A stretch of DNA of 64,000 nt from Camarhynchus parvulus. Its lineage: Eukaryota > Chordata > Aves > Passeriformes > Thraupidae. The notes under the pieces are model-generated. The model ran no database searches. It had not been told where the DNA came from and saw only the letters and a program-made list of their open reading frames with translations. The position numbers and the translations under genes are program-made. Within the stretch, counting starts at the first letter, position 1. Each line of letters starts with the position of its first letter. The DNA lies in the NCBI RefSeq assembly GCF_901933205.1, contig NC_044572.1, positions 19,244,501-19,308,500 on the forward strand, read 5' to 3'. Positions 38,872-51,096 of this stretch are shown in pieces.

Positions 38872-40212
38872 GGGCTCTTCAACATTCCTTAGGAGATGGA
38901 AAGACAGAAGGAGAAAATAGCTTCAGACCTGTTGCTTAATGTGTACCACTCTCATCTCAGACAATAATGTAGAGGGTTTTAGGCTGTTTTCTGACATGAA
39001 TCCCTCATTGTAAACGTCTGGGCGTGAGTGCTGTCAGGTGGGAGGATCTTTGCAGGAGAGAATCTTCATAGGCAAACCAAGGAACCATCCAGTTCCTCTG
39101 TGAGTGCCATAATGACTAATTACCTGCACAGAATTAAGTAAGTTACAAGCTGTGGGGAACCACCTCCAATGGAATAGCAGACATGGCTAGTTTAAGTTCA
39201 TAAAATAACATTTTGAGCCTAAAAATTCCTATTTTTTATGCTTTTTTCATTACAGAGAGAATGGTAAGCTTTGGGATTGGATCATGGTGATTCTGATACA
39301 AATACTAGATAACACTATAGCAATTTTATTAATAAAATGTTATTATACTAAATGTGATTATAAAAAAGGACTAGATTAGGCTGTAAAGTGGACATGTATA
39401 GAATTTATGTCATGTCTTCACAAATTATCAATTTATTCCTACACAAATTTGTATGAACACCCAAGCCAGCCCACTTAATTTGCTGTCTTCTATATATAGT
39501 CTTCTTCAAGTTTCTGGATGTACTGACAATATGAAATGTAAGGAAATATAAGAAGAAACTGTATGAAAGTGTCTTTCAAATCTGCTACAAACAACACTGC
39601 AGTTTTGATCTCTGCTTCTTTGTATTACAATATTCCTAATGCTGCAAATAATTTTCCTCAGAATTATCTTCACATGAATATGCTGTCCCATTGACATGAA
39701 TAAAACAGTTTATGCACAGAAAATTAGGCACAGAGAGGAATAAGTGCAAAATCAGTGCTCTATATAAATGCTTTTGGTCACTTTTTGATAATATTGATGA
39801 TTATTAATTCACACACGAGAGACCTGTTACAACACAACAGTGAAGCTGCAAAACAAGTCTCTCTTTCATGGATGTTGTGGCATTTATCTAACTGTGTAAC
39901 TTTTAACTGAATATTTCTATGTGGTCTTGAATGTTCTACTATTTCATATTCTCCGGGTTTCTAGCCTTATAGTATTGTAAATGATAGCAATGGATTTACT
40001 TTATTCTGCTTTTGTTTTCCTGCATATGAAGGGAAAATCTTGTGCTTCAAGTCCTTCAAGTGGTACAGCAGAAACTTTGGAAAAAAATCAGGAAAAATCC
40101 TAGAAAAAAGTTAAATAATATAATCCTTGGTAATGAAATAATATCATCTTAAAGTGTCTGCATAAAACAGATCAGACTTTATAGCAAAACTTCCCTGGAC
40201 TCGAGAGGACAG
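38872..40212. other. Unique DNA, nothing recognised
   Basis: AT-rich sequence with frames below 65 codons. No repeat ends or signals were supported. Confidence 0.55.
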
Positions 40213-40459
40213 TATGAAGTTGTGTCAGGGGATATCACAGGAAATTAGGAAAATATTTTTCACCCAGAGGGTGGCTGGGCAGGGGAATTGGCTCCCCATG
40301 AGGTGGTCACAGCTCCAAGCCTTCCAAAGTACAAGAGGTATTTGTAAAATGCTCACAGGTACATGATGAAATGCTTTAGGCTGTCCTATGCTGGGCCAGG
40401 AGTTGGACTTTGATGATCCTTGTAGATCTCTTCGAGCTCAAGATATTTGTGATTCTGGG
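40213..40459 (+). mobile_element. CR1 LINE 3' end, 5'-truncated
   Basis: A sense-orientation CR1 end of about 245 bp. Landmarks: gaagttgtgtcaggg, cacccagagggtggctggg, ggctccccatgaggtggtcac, agctccaagcctt, ctgggccaggagttggact, tgatgatccttgtagatc, and a single decayed tail unit gtgattctggg. It is more diverged and has more small indels than the 14.0-kb copy. No coding frame remains open. Confidence 0.9.
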
Positions 40460-42423
40460 AGAGAGCCCTTTTTTTCTAGTTTTCCTATGTGCATTGGCTG
40501 CTCAGTTTTTAAAGTTGCTGATCTAAATGTGTAGTGCCAATTGGCAAAGACCTCAGCTGCACCAATTTGTAATTAGGCAGAAAAGAAACAGTCCTGCCTC
40601 TGCAGGGGACATGAAAGACTTTCTCAAAGACATCATATGTCAGAAGCATTTCAAGTGTGTCTTCAACTTGAGGCATCCAGCAAAGAGGTGAGAGATGACT
40701 TTTCAAGACTCCTTGTATCCATTTTATTTTTTGAGTTGAGCACTAACTTGTTTGTGAATCAGGGAAATTTCATGAGTGATTTTGCATGAATCAAATGACA
40801 TTTGGGTGCTACAGAGACTATTTGATCCCAAAGGCTAACTGATTGGTGCAGCCCAAATCTATAGAACTAAATTATTTTACCCTCTCTTTTTGGTATCGTA
40901 AGTTTGTGTCTAGGAGCTTTCTTGAGACAGTGCTAATTGGTAGGAGTTGAAAGTACAGTGGGGACTATGGTGAGGATGATAAGACAGGGGCTATAAGATT
41001 CCTTTGACACAGTTGTTTTTTTCACTTTAGAACCTAAAGGTATTGAAGAGAAACCCAAAGCTTCAGTGGAACACTACCTCATGGGCAAGTTTCTTCGTTC
41101 TTTTCTAAATCCTAATCTGATCCATGACATATTCCTACAACAGAATAGTAGGTTGACAGAATTTGTGGGTCAGGCTGATTAGTATAATTTTTAACCACTC
41201 CTTTTCTGCTCAGCAAGAAAGTTTCTAAACAGTTTGTGCAGTGAGCTCCCTTGTAGTTCAGCAAATCCTGTGTCAGTGTACTTATTTGGCATTTAATGGT
41301 TTGGAGCAGTGTGCCCTAAATGCTGAATTCCTAAAATAACTGTTCTTTAATGCCTGGAGCTCTACATTTTCACCCTCACTCAAATGCTCTCTTTACCCTT
41401 GACCATTTCCAGTCTTACCCTCCAGCATTTACAGCTGCAAACACAGTACTATTAACTCACTGTGTCTTGCAGAATTTAGCAATATACTGAAATCCACAGC
41501 TAATTCTGTCCATGGCATTACCCTAATCCTGGCCATATATTTTCTCTGATTACTATTCTTACTGTTGTGTAAATTTCCCAGTCCAATTTAGTTAATCAAT
41601 CTGTTTGAGAGCTTGTTACGAAGCCCTGTAGACCTTGCTGTCTGAAGAAGTATAAAGAGATTTCTGTCCAGATTCAAGGAGCATGTTATGCCAGAGGTGA
41701 AATTCATATATTAAGTTAGGCTGAGGTCACAGTGGTGGTATAATGCTTAAATTTAGGGTTACCTTAATCTTGCCATGTGGGGAAAAGAATATATCAGACT
41801 CTTGCTGGTGTCTCTTTAACGCTTGTTTAATCTAGGTAGACTGATGTTCAGTCAGGATAGCTGTGTAAAAGATGAGAGGTGGAGGAAAGATTTGATGAGA
41901 AGGACTGTAGAACTTCATTAATTCTTTCACTCTGATGACATCAGGAAAAGGGCTGTTGCTGCCAGAAACTTAAGATCTCATTGTACTGATGAGATTGGAA
42001 AATATTACATAAGTAAAATGCAATGCTTACAGAAATACATGAGCAGAAATATTCTGTTTAACTTCAGAAAATGATATTTTTGTTATGATTAAGACCAGCT
42101 TTAGCATTGGCTAGAGAGTCAAGATTGAGAAAAACAGCATCTGAAGAACTTAGTCTTTTCTGCAGAGGTCACGAAGCTGAGAGGTCGCACTGAGGCGAGT
42201 GTGGTAGAGACAGAGGCCAGTGCTGTCCAGAAAACTGCAGGTTGATCATGAAAATATGAAAATGGAGAATCTTTTCTTTCCAGTTCCAGGACTCCCCTCT
42301 TTCTGAAGTTGTCTGGCTTTGTCCTGATTGCGTTTTAGCAGAGGAGTTCTGTCACTCCAAGAGCAGGTACTTCCTTCCACACAAGGATTTTTTCTTTCAA
42401 AGTTGGCTGTACCTTAAGGTGCA
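40460..42423. other. Unique AT-rich DNA, no gene recognised
   Basis: Only short open frames are present. A CpG-bearing patch at 42160-42215 is unremarkable otherwise. Confidence 0.55.
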
Positions 42424-42951
42424 TTAATTTATCACAAAATTTACTTCTAAGGTGGAAAGAGGGAAACAATGGCAGTGTAAGTTGTTCTGTGGTAAGACTG
42501 AATTCCATTTTAGTGGGAACTGGAGGCACTGAATGCCTTGCAGGATCAGTAGTTTAATATCTTTAAATAGGTTAGAAGTGAACCAGGTAAAGTGAATCCT
42601 GTTTGTCAGGGAAATTTCAGCAACAGCAACACTGAGCACTCCTAGGATGAGAACTGTGTTTTTACAGAAGAAAGTCAGTCCCATTGCTGAACCATTTTGC
42701 ACAAGGCTGGGCAAGATCTTCCTGACAGCAAAAATTGTGCAAAAATTCAAATGTTTCTTACCTTTTTCCATTCCTCCTAGTAATGAAATATTGTTTGCTG
42801 ACATGTCAGAGACATTAGTGTATGAAAACTGTATAAAAAGGAAAGTACAGAAATGAAACTTGGCAAAGTTCTTTGGCCCGATCCAACTGTTTGCATAAAA
42901 GAAAGATTCCCAGAGTAGTATGAACTTGTGTCTTTTGACTGAACAATCCAA
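42424..42951 (-). other. Longest open frame (175 codons), unrecognised
   Basis: The longest stop-free frame in the window. The overall composition is Phe, Leu, Ser and Asn rich and no domain is recognised, so it is probably not one intact protein. It does enclose the splice-bounded segment at 42762-42828, which uses the same frame. A frame this long is somewhat unexpected in DNA this AT-rich, hence its listing. Confidence 0.2.
42762..42828 (-). other. Candidate 67-nt exon, minus strand
   Basis: On the minus strand a strong acceptor (ctgtactttcctttttatacag) is followed by a 67-nt open segment ending AAAAAG|GTAAGA. In phase 0 it reads FSYTNVSDMSANNISLLGG followed by MEK, and it ends after one base of the next codon. 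Both splice signals score well by eye. The strand agrees with the candidates at 21073-21132 and 14760-14925, and its end phase fits the start phase of the 21.1-kb segment. I do not recognise the protein. Confidence 0.28.
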
Positions 42952-45900
42952 AGATCCACAAATTGCTCATACAGACTTACTATGAAACTGCTTATTTTTA
43001 TAGTTTTATTTATAAGCAAATAGTTGATATTACATTCATAAAGAGATTAACAATTTAATTGTTAATGTATGGTTTGGTATGTTTTATTTTTTTAAAGGAT
43101 CTGTTTCATGTGAGGTACTGAATGTATGAAATGGGAGTTACACTGTCACTCTTCCAAGCCACATAATTCTGAAGTGTAGAGAGGCTAATCTGATATGCAC
43201 TCCAGTTATTTTTAATGTGAGCATTACAAATCTCTCAGAGGGAAGCCATTATGCAATATTTATGCAAAGCTATGTGAATACTCTGTTATCCCCTGCAAGC
43301 TTTGCTTCCTCTTACTGGACATTGTGTGGTGACAATAACCAGGCAGCACTCAGTTGTGGAATTTACAGGGAGATTATGGAGTCCCTAAATTGAGTGGACC
43401 ACAGGCAAGACTTGGATGCTGCTAGGGAAATAAAGCAAAAAAAGTGCTTTCTCTTTTGTTCCCTCAATAGTTGTTTAATATAAAATGCATTACTTTTGGT
43501 ATTTAAATAAATTAACTGACAGCTGTAGGAGATCAGTTTTTAACATTCAGCAAGGTATTTGATATTTGCAAACATAAAGGTCTTAGTAAAATATCCATTA
43601 AAAATCTGAAAAAATGAATGTGGTTCTTTGCAATCTGGGTTAAACAAGGTTCATGGGGGAGATGTAAAACTTTTACTGATATAATTAGAAAAAAATAGAC
43701 AATTTTAATACATGAAAACCTTTCAGCCTTTGAAATATGAGGCATCAACCTTCAAAACTCTAGTTTGAAGGTTGAACTAGTGAAGAATAATTGCTCAGTA
43801 CTCAACCAGAGACTGAGACAAAAGCTGATTAGTATCAATAGAGTAAGATGCTCCAAGGGAATATTGCAACAAAAGAAGAGCCCAGGTGGAGCTGAGAGGG
43901 GAAGAAGAAGGAAATTTTTTTATGATAAGTTTGATTAGTTAGAAGTTTAAAGGTGGAGGGGGGAAGGTAAATCACAGATTGAAAAGAAAGCAGAATTTTT
44001 TTTTTGTGTTTTTGATTTTTAATGTTCAGAGCAGCTACAAGTTTGAGCTTCCATAGGGTACAAATGCACTGTAATACAGCTGCCCTTTTCCTGTGCAACA
44101 ATATATGCAATGTGTATATAGCAAAAGAGGCATTTTTAAAAATCAGAAAAAGCTCTCATCTTTGATATAGTCAAGGAAATAAACTAAGCACATGTCATGT
44201 TAGGTACTCCCAGAGGCTATGGACATTTCTACAGCCTAGGGGAATCAATGACACAGAGGATCACCAGGTTAAAAAAATATTTGTCCATCAATTTTATTAA
44301 AAAACTGTGCATGGGGTGCATGCCAGATAGAATTTAGCTTTCCCTAAAGTCACTGAAGAGAAGTTTTGCAAAGTGTGGATAATGTCTAAAGGAGTTAGGG
44401 ACTCTTGAAAAGATTTTTTTCCCTCTGGGTAGCTCATCAATGACCATCAGATTTTCCATGTGATACATTTTAAATTTAGAAGTGGCCTCTGTTTCCACCC
44501 AATAGAATTTTCACCTGAACTGAACTCTTGAACTGTTCTTTGTGTCAGGAGGTAAAGAAACATAGCTCAGAATGCTAGGTCAAAAATGTACAATGACTAG
44601 ATGGGGGTTAATTTTTATTTTGTGTATTGGCAATTGTGTAGACAGTAAAAGAGAATTTTGTCGCCCATCTCGTCCCCAGTTTATTTTCCCCATTTACAAA
44701 TTAAAGAAATGTTGGCTTGTGTCTATCTGTCATTGTCTATTGTACTACCACTACACTGTTTGGTATTTTTACGTGTACACAAGAAAAGGGTGAAGGTGTT
44801 ATTTCATGTGGGCAAGGAAGAGGGTTCAGCGGAAATCTGTGTGTTTAAAGGAAGAAAGGATTATTCCTGGGGGACTGGCTCAGGAAGAAAGGATTTAAGC
44901 CTTAATCATGTCCACATTCTCCTCCTAGAGAGCTAATATTTTTGTCTGATGTATTGAACTTAGAGTTTTCAGGAGAAAGAAGCAATAGCTGAGAACTGTC
45001 TGAATTTTAAGCTCCGCTGAATAACTCTCTAGCAATGGCATGCTAAGCACAGATGGAGTGGTGATACACTGGGCTGGGGGAGCTGCCCAGACTGTTTGTT
45101 GTTCCAAGTATTTGATTTTGTGAATAGCAATAAAGCCTTTTTCATCGACCTCTGAAGGATTAATTTCTTAATTTAGCACTCAGAGGCAAAGAAATCTAGA
45201 GAAAAAATATTGGATGTGCATATAATGAATTGCAGTGTTTATAGTTTGTACAAGGCACAAACCCCATAATCTGCTGATTGCAGTTGGATTGAGAAGGGCT
45301 AATTCATGAGCTTTGACATTCCAATTATTTTGTTATTAATACATTCTGCATCCACCCTGTGCTGCTGTTTTAGCATCACTTCAATGGCTCTGCTAAACAG
45401 CACTAAATACAGACAATGGGAAAAACCATATAAATGCATTTTCCTGAAGGAGAATGTGAAAAATTTAATGAGACTTTTATTTGATTGAAAGTGGCTGCTT
45501 TTCAAAGCAGAAATGCAGGTTGTTGTTACATTATGCTGACAAAGGAAGGTAGAAAGTGAGAAAAATTCTACGTCACTGAAATTTTAGGCTTATTCAAAAA
45601 AATAATTTTTGTGCTTGGCATATTTATCGGTGGTCTGGCACAAACGGCTTAATATTTCTTAAAAGTGTTGCATTCATTTTATCTATAAATTGTTCTTTTT
45701 ATTTTTCTCTGTGTTGGATGCATTAAGTTACAAAGATAATTATCCAAGTCACAATGTTCTATAATTAAAGAATGTAAGAAGGGAAACAAATATAAAGGAA
45801 TACAGATGATTACCTGCTAGTGTTTCTCAAGGAGTAAATTCTTCCTGATTACAATGGAATTAGTACAGAAAAACAACAATGATACAACTTTAATGTGACA

Positions 45901-47675
45901 TATAGACTGTGTAATATGATAATTCCAGACCAGCATTTTTAGAGACTAGAACAACCAAGGCCATTAAAACCAGATAGGAGTTAAGATGACAGAACTGTCT
46001 GGATTTGCACATGGTGGAACAGTGGAAGAGAATACCTAATTCTCTTATGTGAAACTGGAAGCCCTTCTGGTGATGTGATTCAGCCAATCTGCCTGGACAT
46101 GTGGTGCTCCCAGGCCCTGGAATGCTCCTCTGTGGCGTTACAGTGTACCAGGAGCAGGACTTGACCCTTCTCTAATAGATCTGCAACCCCCTTAGGCAGG
46201 ATTTTTTCAATCCTGAATATGACCTTACTGAATCTAGGTATTGTTTTCTCTTCTCGACAAACCTACAAAGAGAAGAGATGATTTTTAAACGGCCCCTGGC
46301 TCACCCTATATCACTATCTGGTACATGAAGAAATAAATGGGGAAAACCACATTGTACACCCAACAGCAACATTGGAGGCCATGGAAATCAGCTTTTCCCC
46401 TCCAAAATGACCAAATGATGTAAGATATAAAACTTCAACAACAAATTATATCATTTTTAGTACTGCTGATACTTCCCTTGGTAGCCTTAAAGATGCACTA
46501 TTTTTGGAAATTTCTACTCTGAACAGCTCAGAGTTCAAGGAATACGCACAAACTAGCCAGGCGGTAATAAACTAGAGTGCCTACTTTTGTTCTCTTAATA
46601 ATACTATTCTTAAGGAATTTCATGGCATTATTTTTAAGTTGTTCTAAGCAATGAAATCAGGTGCTTACTTTATTCTAAGAAAGTGTTCTTAGTGCATAGA
46701 CAGTTTTTCTGGGGTAGTTCTCAAGAAAGTGGTTTGATTTTTCTTCCATAGTTAATGTAACATTTATTCATGGTGGGGAAAGACTGTTCATGTGGACAAA
46801 TATTTTCATTAACAGCTAAAAATTAGACTCGTTAAAGACCATTGTAATGTGTTTAGTGAACACTTCAACAGATGCTTGGGGTTTCTTTTTGTTGTGGCAA
46901 ATAAAAAAACCTCCTTCTTGGAGATCTTTGTTAATGATTTTTTCAGGCAAAGGCAGATAACCCAATTTAGTGGAAGGAAAGAACTTTTTGTTTCTGGGCA
47001 TAATAATGTAGTAGGAATTGAATCATTAATATCAACATTCATGCATTTGCTACCAGCCTATTCTGCCTGTGAGTGACTGCAATAACCTCTTTTCTGGCAT
47101 TTATGTGCATATTATATCAGAAGGACATTTTAGAATTCATTTGACTTCTTCAAGAGCTGGAGACAGGGAAAGTAATTTTCATAGCTTTTTCAAAAACAGC
47201 CTTTTTTCTGCAGCTGCTCAGCCTAGGAATAATTCTTAAGTTGCTAACAATATTAGCCCTAGTCTGAAAAAACCCCAGGGCCTTACAATTAGCCAGAATT
47301 AATACTAAATAGAAAACATAGTGGAAAAGTGTCTTTTACAGATATTTTCTAGCCATCAAATCATAACATTTTCTTTAAATAGATGTAATTATTAGCTGTG
47401 TACTTCTGTGGCATTTTAAAATAAGTAGAATGATGATTATTTCCTTGCTATATGGAAATTAGCTATTATTAAATACAAGAAATTATTATTTTTCTGATCT
47501 CAATTTTCAAAATGACAGGACAAGGTATTATTAAGTTGTGTCAATTTTGATAAGTGTTATCCAAATTGAAAAAAAAAGGAATTATGGAATCACTCATTCA
47601 CCGCAGAACTTCCAATCAATAGCAGAAGATAAATTGATACATATTATGATAAATCGGTAGTTAAATGCTTCTAAA
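42952..47675. other. Unique AT-rich DNA, conserved-looking patches inside
   Basis: No gene is recognised. The stretches 43180-43340, 45300-45490 and 45610-45770 have even composition and TAAT-type words resembling conserved non-coding elements. Other frames are below 95 codons and lack domains. Confidence 0.5.
43745..43775. repeat. 12-bp inverted repeat, 7-nt loop
   Basis: The arms tcaaccttcaaa (43745-43756) and tttgaaggttga (43764-43775) are perfect reverse complements around a 7-nt centre. The stem is too short for a microRNA precursor. It may be a small hairpin or a chance palindrome, and no terminal-repeat transposon is apparent around it. Confidence 0.85.
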
Positions 47676-47940
47676 GTGCCTTGCAGTTTAGCCAGCCCAG
47701 TGACAGCACACTCCCTTTTAGCCAGCCATGTTCCCCATGCACTGTACAGCCCTTGGCAGGGCAGTTCCTGCTGCGCAGCCCAGACACCCCACGCTGTGCC
47801 AGGACCGATGCAGCCCCAGGTGGGAGGGGACAGGTGTGAGCTGTGCTACCCCAACAAAGGGAACTGGGGGGGCTGGACATTGCCTGGTGTTGCTTGGGTC
47901 AGGGTGTGGTTTCCTCCCTGCTCTTCTGCTTCCATTCTCC
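47676..47940. other. GC-rich, CpG-poor patch
   Basis: A stretch clearly richer in G and C than its neighbours, with blocks such as gggaactgggggggctgg. Only about three CpG sites are visible, so it is not a CpG island. Several frames stay open across it on both strands, which follows from the scarcity of TA-rich stops. It could be an unrecognised repeat fragment or a gene-conversion-biased patch. Confidence 0.6.
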
Positions 47941-50900
47941 TAGCACTTGAGAAAGATAAACCTTTTCTAACATGGCAGGATTTCTTGCAGGATTTGGTGA
48001 ACTGCACCCTGGTTAATTTTAGCATATTTTTGACATAGGGAGCAGCTGTTTTAAAATCTTGCTGTAGATAATTACAAGAAATAGTTATGTCTCTGATGAC
48101 AATTTTCCCCTGTGACTGCTGAATTGTCTTCTCCAATGAATAGAAGATCTTGACTTTAGAAAGACTGAGATATGTTTAATTGGGTTTTATTCTCACTTTC
48201 CATCTCTCTTAAGAGATATGCCTGGAGATAGAATAGGTGAGTTTCAAACCTCCACTTATGGTTGAATAAGAAACTTAGCTAAAGAATAGTACTGGAGGAA
48301 AAAAATGCTTTGAATGAGGAGAAATTAAGAAAAACTTTTAATTAGTTATATTTGTTATCAAGCCTGTTAAATGAAGTTTAGAAGATGAAATAAAATGCTG
48401 TATGTTAATGTTCAAATGAAAGCATGGAAGCTGTTAGAAAAAAGACTTGCAAAACATTAGTCACAGGGGAAAAGATAATGTTTTATACATTTTAAAAAAT
48501 AATTTAAAAAATAAGTTGCCCAGATTATTTTCAAACTAATTCTTAGCCAGAACTAGATGTATTTTTTCATCATTAAAATGAAGGAATATAGTTTTATGGA
48601 AATGAATTTTTAAAAGAAATGGAATATACATTTGTACAAAATAAGTTTCCTCTGTAGATTGCTGTTAATTATGAGTCTCAAAGCAGCTATATATAAAAGT
48701 TCCTTTACAAACTAATGATGAACTATACACTTGATAAATAGGAGGCCTACAATCATCCAAAGAAAAAGACATTTCTGTGAAAATTTTACATTTGTTGGGT
48801 AGATTTACACGTGCAGCCTTAAGCCCATGAGCTTGCCTGATGTTCGCTGGATCCCAGTTCTTTAAACAGGTTTGTACTGTAGGAAATTCTCCTGAAGTCT
48901 CATATGGCCAAAGCTGCACCTCAGTCTAGAAATACTCAGGATAAAGTGCTAGTTTTCTGAAAGTCAATGGCAAAGCTTCTACTGGCTGTCAAATGGCCTG
49001 GATTTTAACAAAGTTTCATTAATAACTCCCATTTTCTTTGTAAACCATCACCACCAAATATGTATGAAGAGTGGGAATTTTAGTAGGAAACAAAGAATCT
49101 GATGTTGTTGTGTCTTCAGGAGAATGAAAAGCAAAAGTCACCAAAAGCTTCAGTATGAATAGGCAGAAAACCACAATATACTTCAAGCCATGGTAAAACT
49201 GCAATTTTCTATGTATCTTCTTCTTGGGGGATGGGGTGGAATGGTTGGTAGAGGGACAGGTGTATTTTTACTTCTTGTTTAATGGAATTAAGATCTTCTG
49301 CACATTTGTGCATATTCTGTTCTTTGCTACAGAACCAATTAGAAGCCTGCCGACTCCCGTTGAGCTATGTACAATAGAAAAACAACCTTCTCATTCATTA
49401 AATTATTGAAAAAGAAAGTCTCTAGTACGTAAAGAGTAGGCAGAATAAAGCTCTGAAGCACAAAGAAATTGAGAAACAACAATGTGACGAGTTGCATCTC
49501 GTTCCCTGAATTGTTGGGTTTCTGTCCATCAGTAAGTTGCAGTTGTCTTCATGCAGGAATTTTTTAATTTTGGAAATGTAGTTCGGCGATGGCTACTGCC
49601 AATATGCTGGCAACAATCTGAGTATTTCTGTGTCTTGAGATCTATTTGGAGAAAACTCTTTCAGAAAAAGCCCTTCATTATGCACCATGCTATCTTTTAC
49701 CAAGACTCACTGACTGAGATAAATAAGGAAATTGAGATTGACAGCATTTGCTACCAGCAGACTTCACCAACTTCTAGTGTCTGGAATAGAAAATCAATCT
49801 GAGGATTGGGAAGAGAAAATGAAGCAATTAATGGCTAAATTAATTCCAACTGATCTACTTGGAAAAGTGTCTATCTTTGCTCAGACATGGGAAGAGCTAT
49901 GTTGTTGCAGCTCACTGTTTACATTGTCTGATGTGCTTGTTTACTATATTTATAGGCGAAGAAAGTGTGTAAATCTGATATGAAAGAAGAAGAAATCAAT
50001 TCTATTTTATTTTTCTTAATTTTTATTTTTTTCTTTTTTTATACATAGTAAGTACAAGAAATTTCAATTCAGTGTTACAAAAAAGTACTTGCCCCAAAAA
50101 GAAGATTGCTGTGGTTTTATTCTGCACTGATATGGAAATCCACAGAAACACCATATAATCAGCTTGAGAAGGGAAAACTCAAAATCAAATATTTTTTAGA
50201 AATTCATATTTTTCATGATTTGAGATCTAATCGGGTGTATTTAATCTTGGTGCCCCTCTAATAGTAAGTGTTTATTTTCTGTACTAAACTGTTGTTTCAC
50301 TAAAATAAATAAGCCTGAGAATTTCATGCAGTTTCTCTTCGCTAGAATTAAAAATACTTTTATGTTAATTCACAATGTGGCTCAACTGAAAATTCCTCTG
50401 GGAAAAGAAAATAAATTTCTTGACAGCTTATGTCGATTTGTGAATGTCCATCTTGAGATCCATATTAAGTCCAAACTGTCTGTAGTCCATAATTAAGTCT
50501 ATCAGAGTCTGATGAACCCTCAATAATGCTAATTGTCCCCAATGGCTCCTATGAGTTATGACACTGCTGAATCTACTTGTTCACAAAAAGATGCCACTTC
50601 ATCTGTAGAAAAAGGTTAACAAGAACAGTTTGTGGTTGAAAGTTAATTCTTTAACTTTCCCTGCCATAGTCTTCTCTGCTATACATAAAAGTCTGCTGCA
50701 TTTGGCAAAGATAGTTTTAGAAGTGAAAGGATAAAAATGATGGCTATAATAATCATATATTTCATATCATGGTTACTTATGAGTTTGCAGTGAGGGAAAG
50801 GGATATCTTCACTGAGCCTGCTTATAGCAGAACAGCCTGTCAAATATGTTACAGAGGGTGTGTTGACTTTGTGGATTATTTAAAAATCTGTGATATGGAA

Positions 50901-51050
50901 GATCATTGTCATTATATCTGTAATGCTGTAAGAATGACTGCCCTTTATGTGTTATAACAATCCTGCTAGACCCATTGAGGAAAGCTTTTATGTAAATACA
51001 TACGTATGTATTTTTCCCTTACCTTTTCCCCACATTTTATTTTCTCACAG
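47941..51050. other. Unique AT-rich DNA with a pair of adjoining frames
   Basis: At 49551-49983 on the plus strand, two frames of 83 codons overlap in different registers. They include LTEINKEIEIDSICYQQTSP and ENQSEDWEEKMKQLMAKL, which look moderately protein-like, but no family is recognised. The stretch 50250-50600 resembles a conserved non-coding element. The rest holds nothing identifiable. Confidence 0.45.
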
Positions 51051-51096
51051 ATCAGGAATTGTAGTGGTCATTCCAGCGGTTGCAATCCTTGCTAGT
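51051..51096 (+). other. Candidate 46-nt exon, plus strand
   Basis: The best acceptor in the window by eye, a long pyrimidine tract ending ttttattttctcacag, precedes a 46-nt segment followed by gtaagt at 51097. One frame is open and reads SGIVVVIPAVAILAS, a hydrophobic stretch that could be part of a membrane span. A second donor (AAG|GTAAGA) at 51219 would give a 168-nt exon, but every frame then contains a stop. It could be a non-coding RNA exon or a pseudo-exon. Confidence 0.22.

Noticed and set aside
47676..48038. 120-codon plus-strand frame in the GC-rich patch
   Set aside because: Several frames on both strands are open here because stop codons are rare in GC-rich DNA. No domain or codon signal is apparent.
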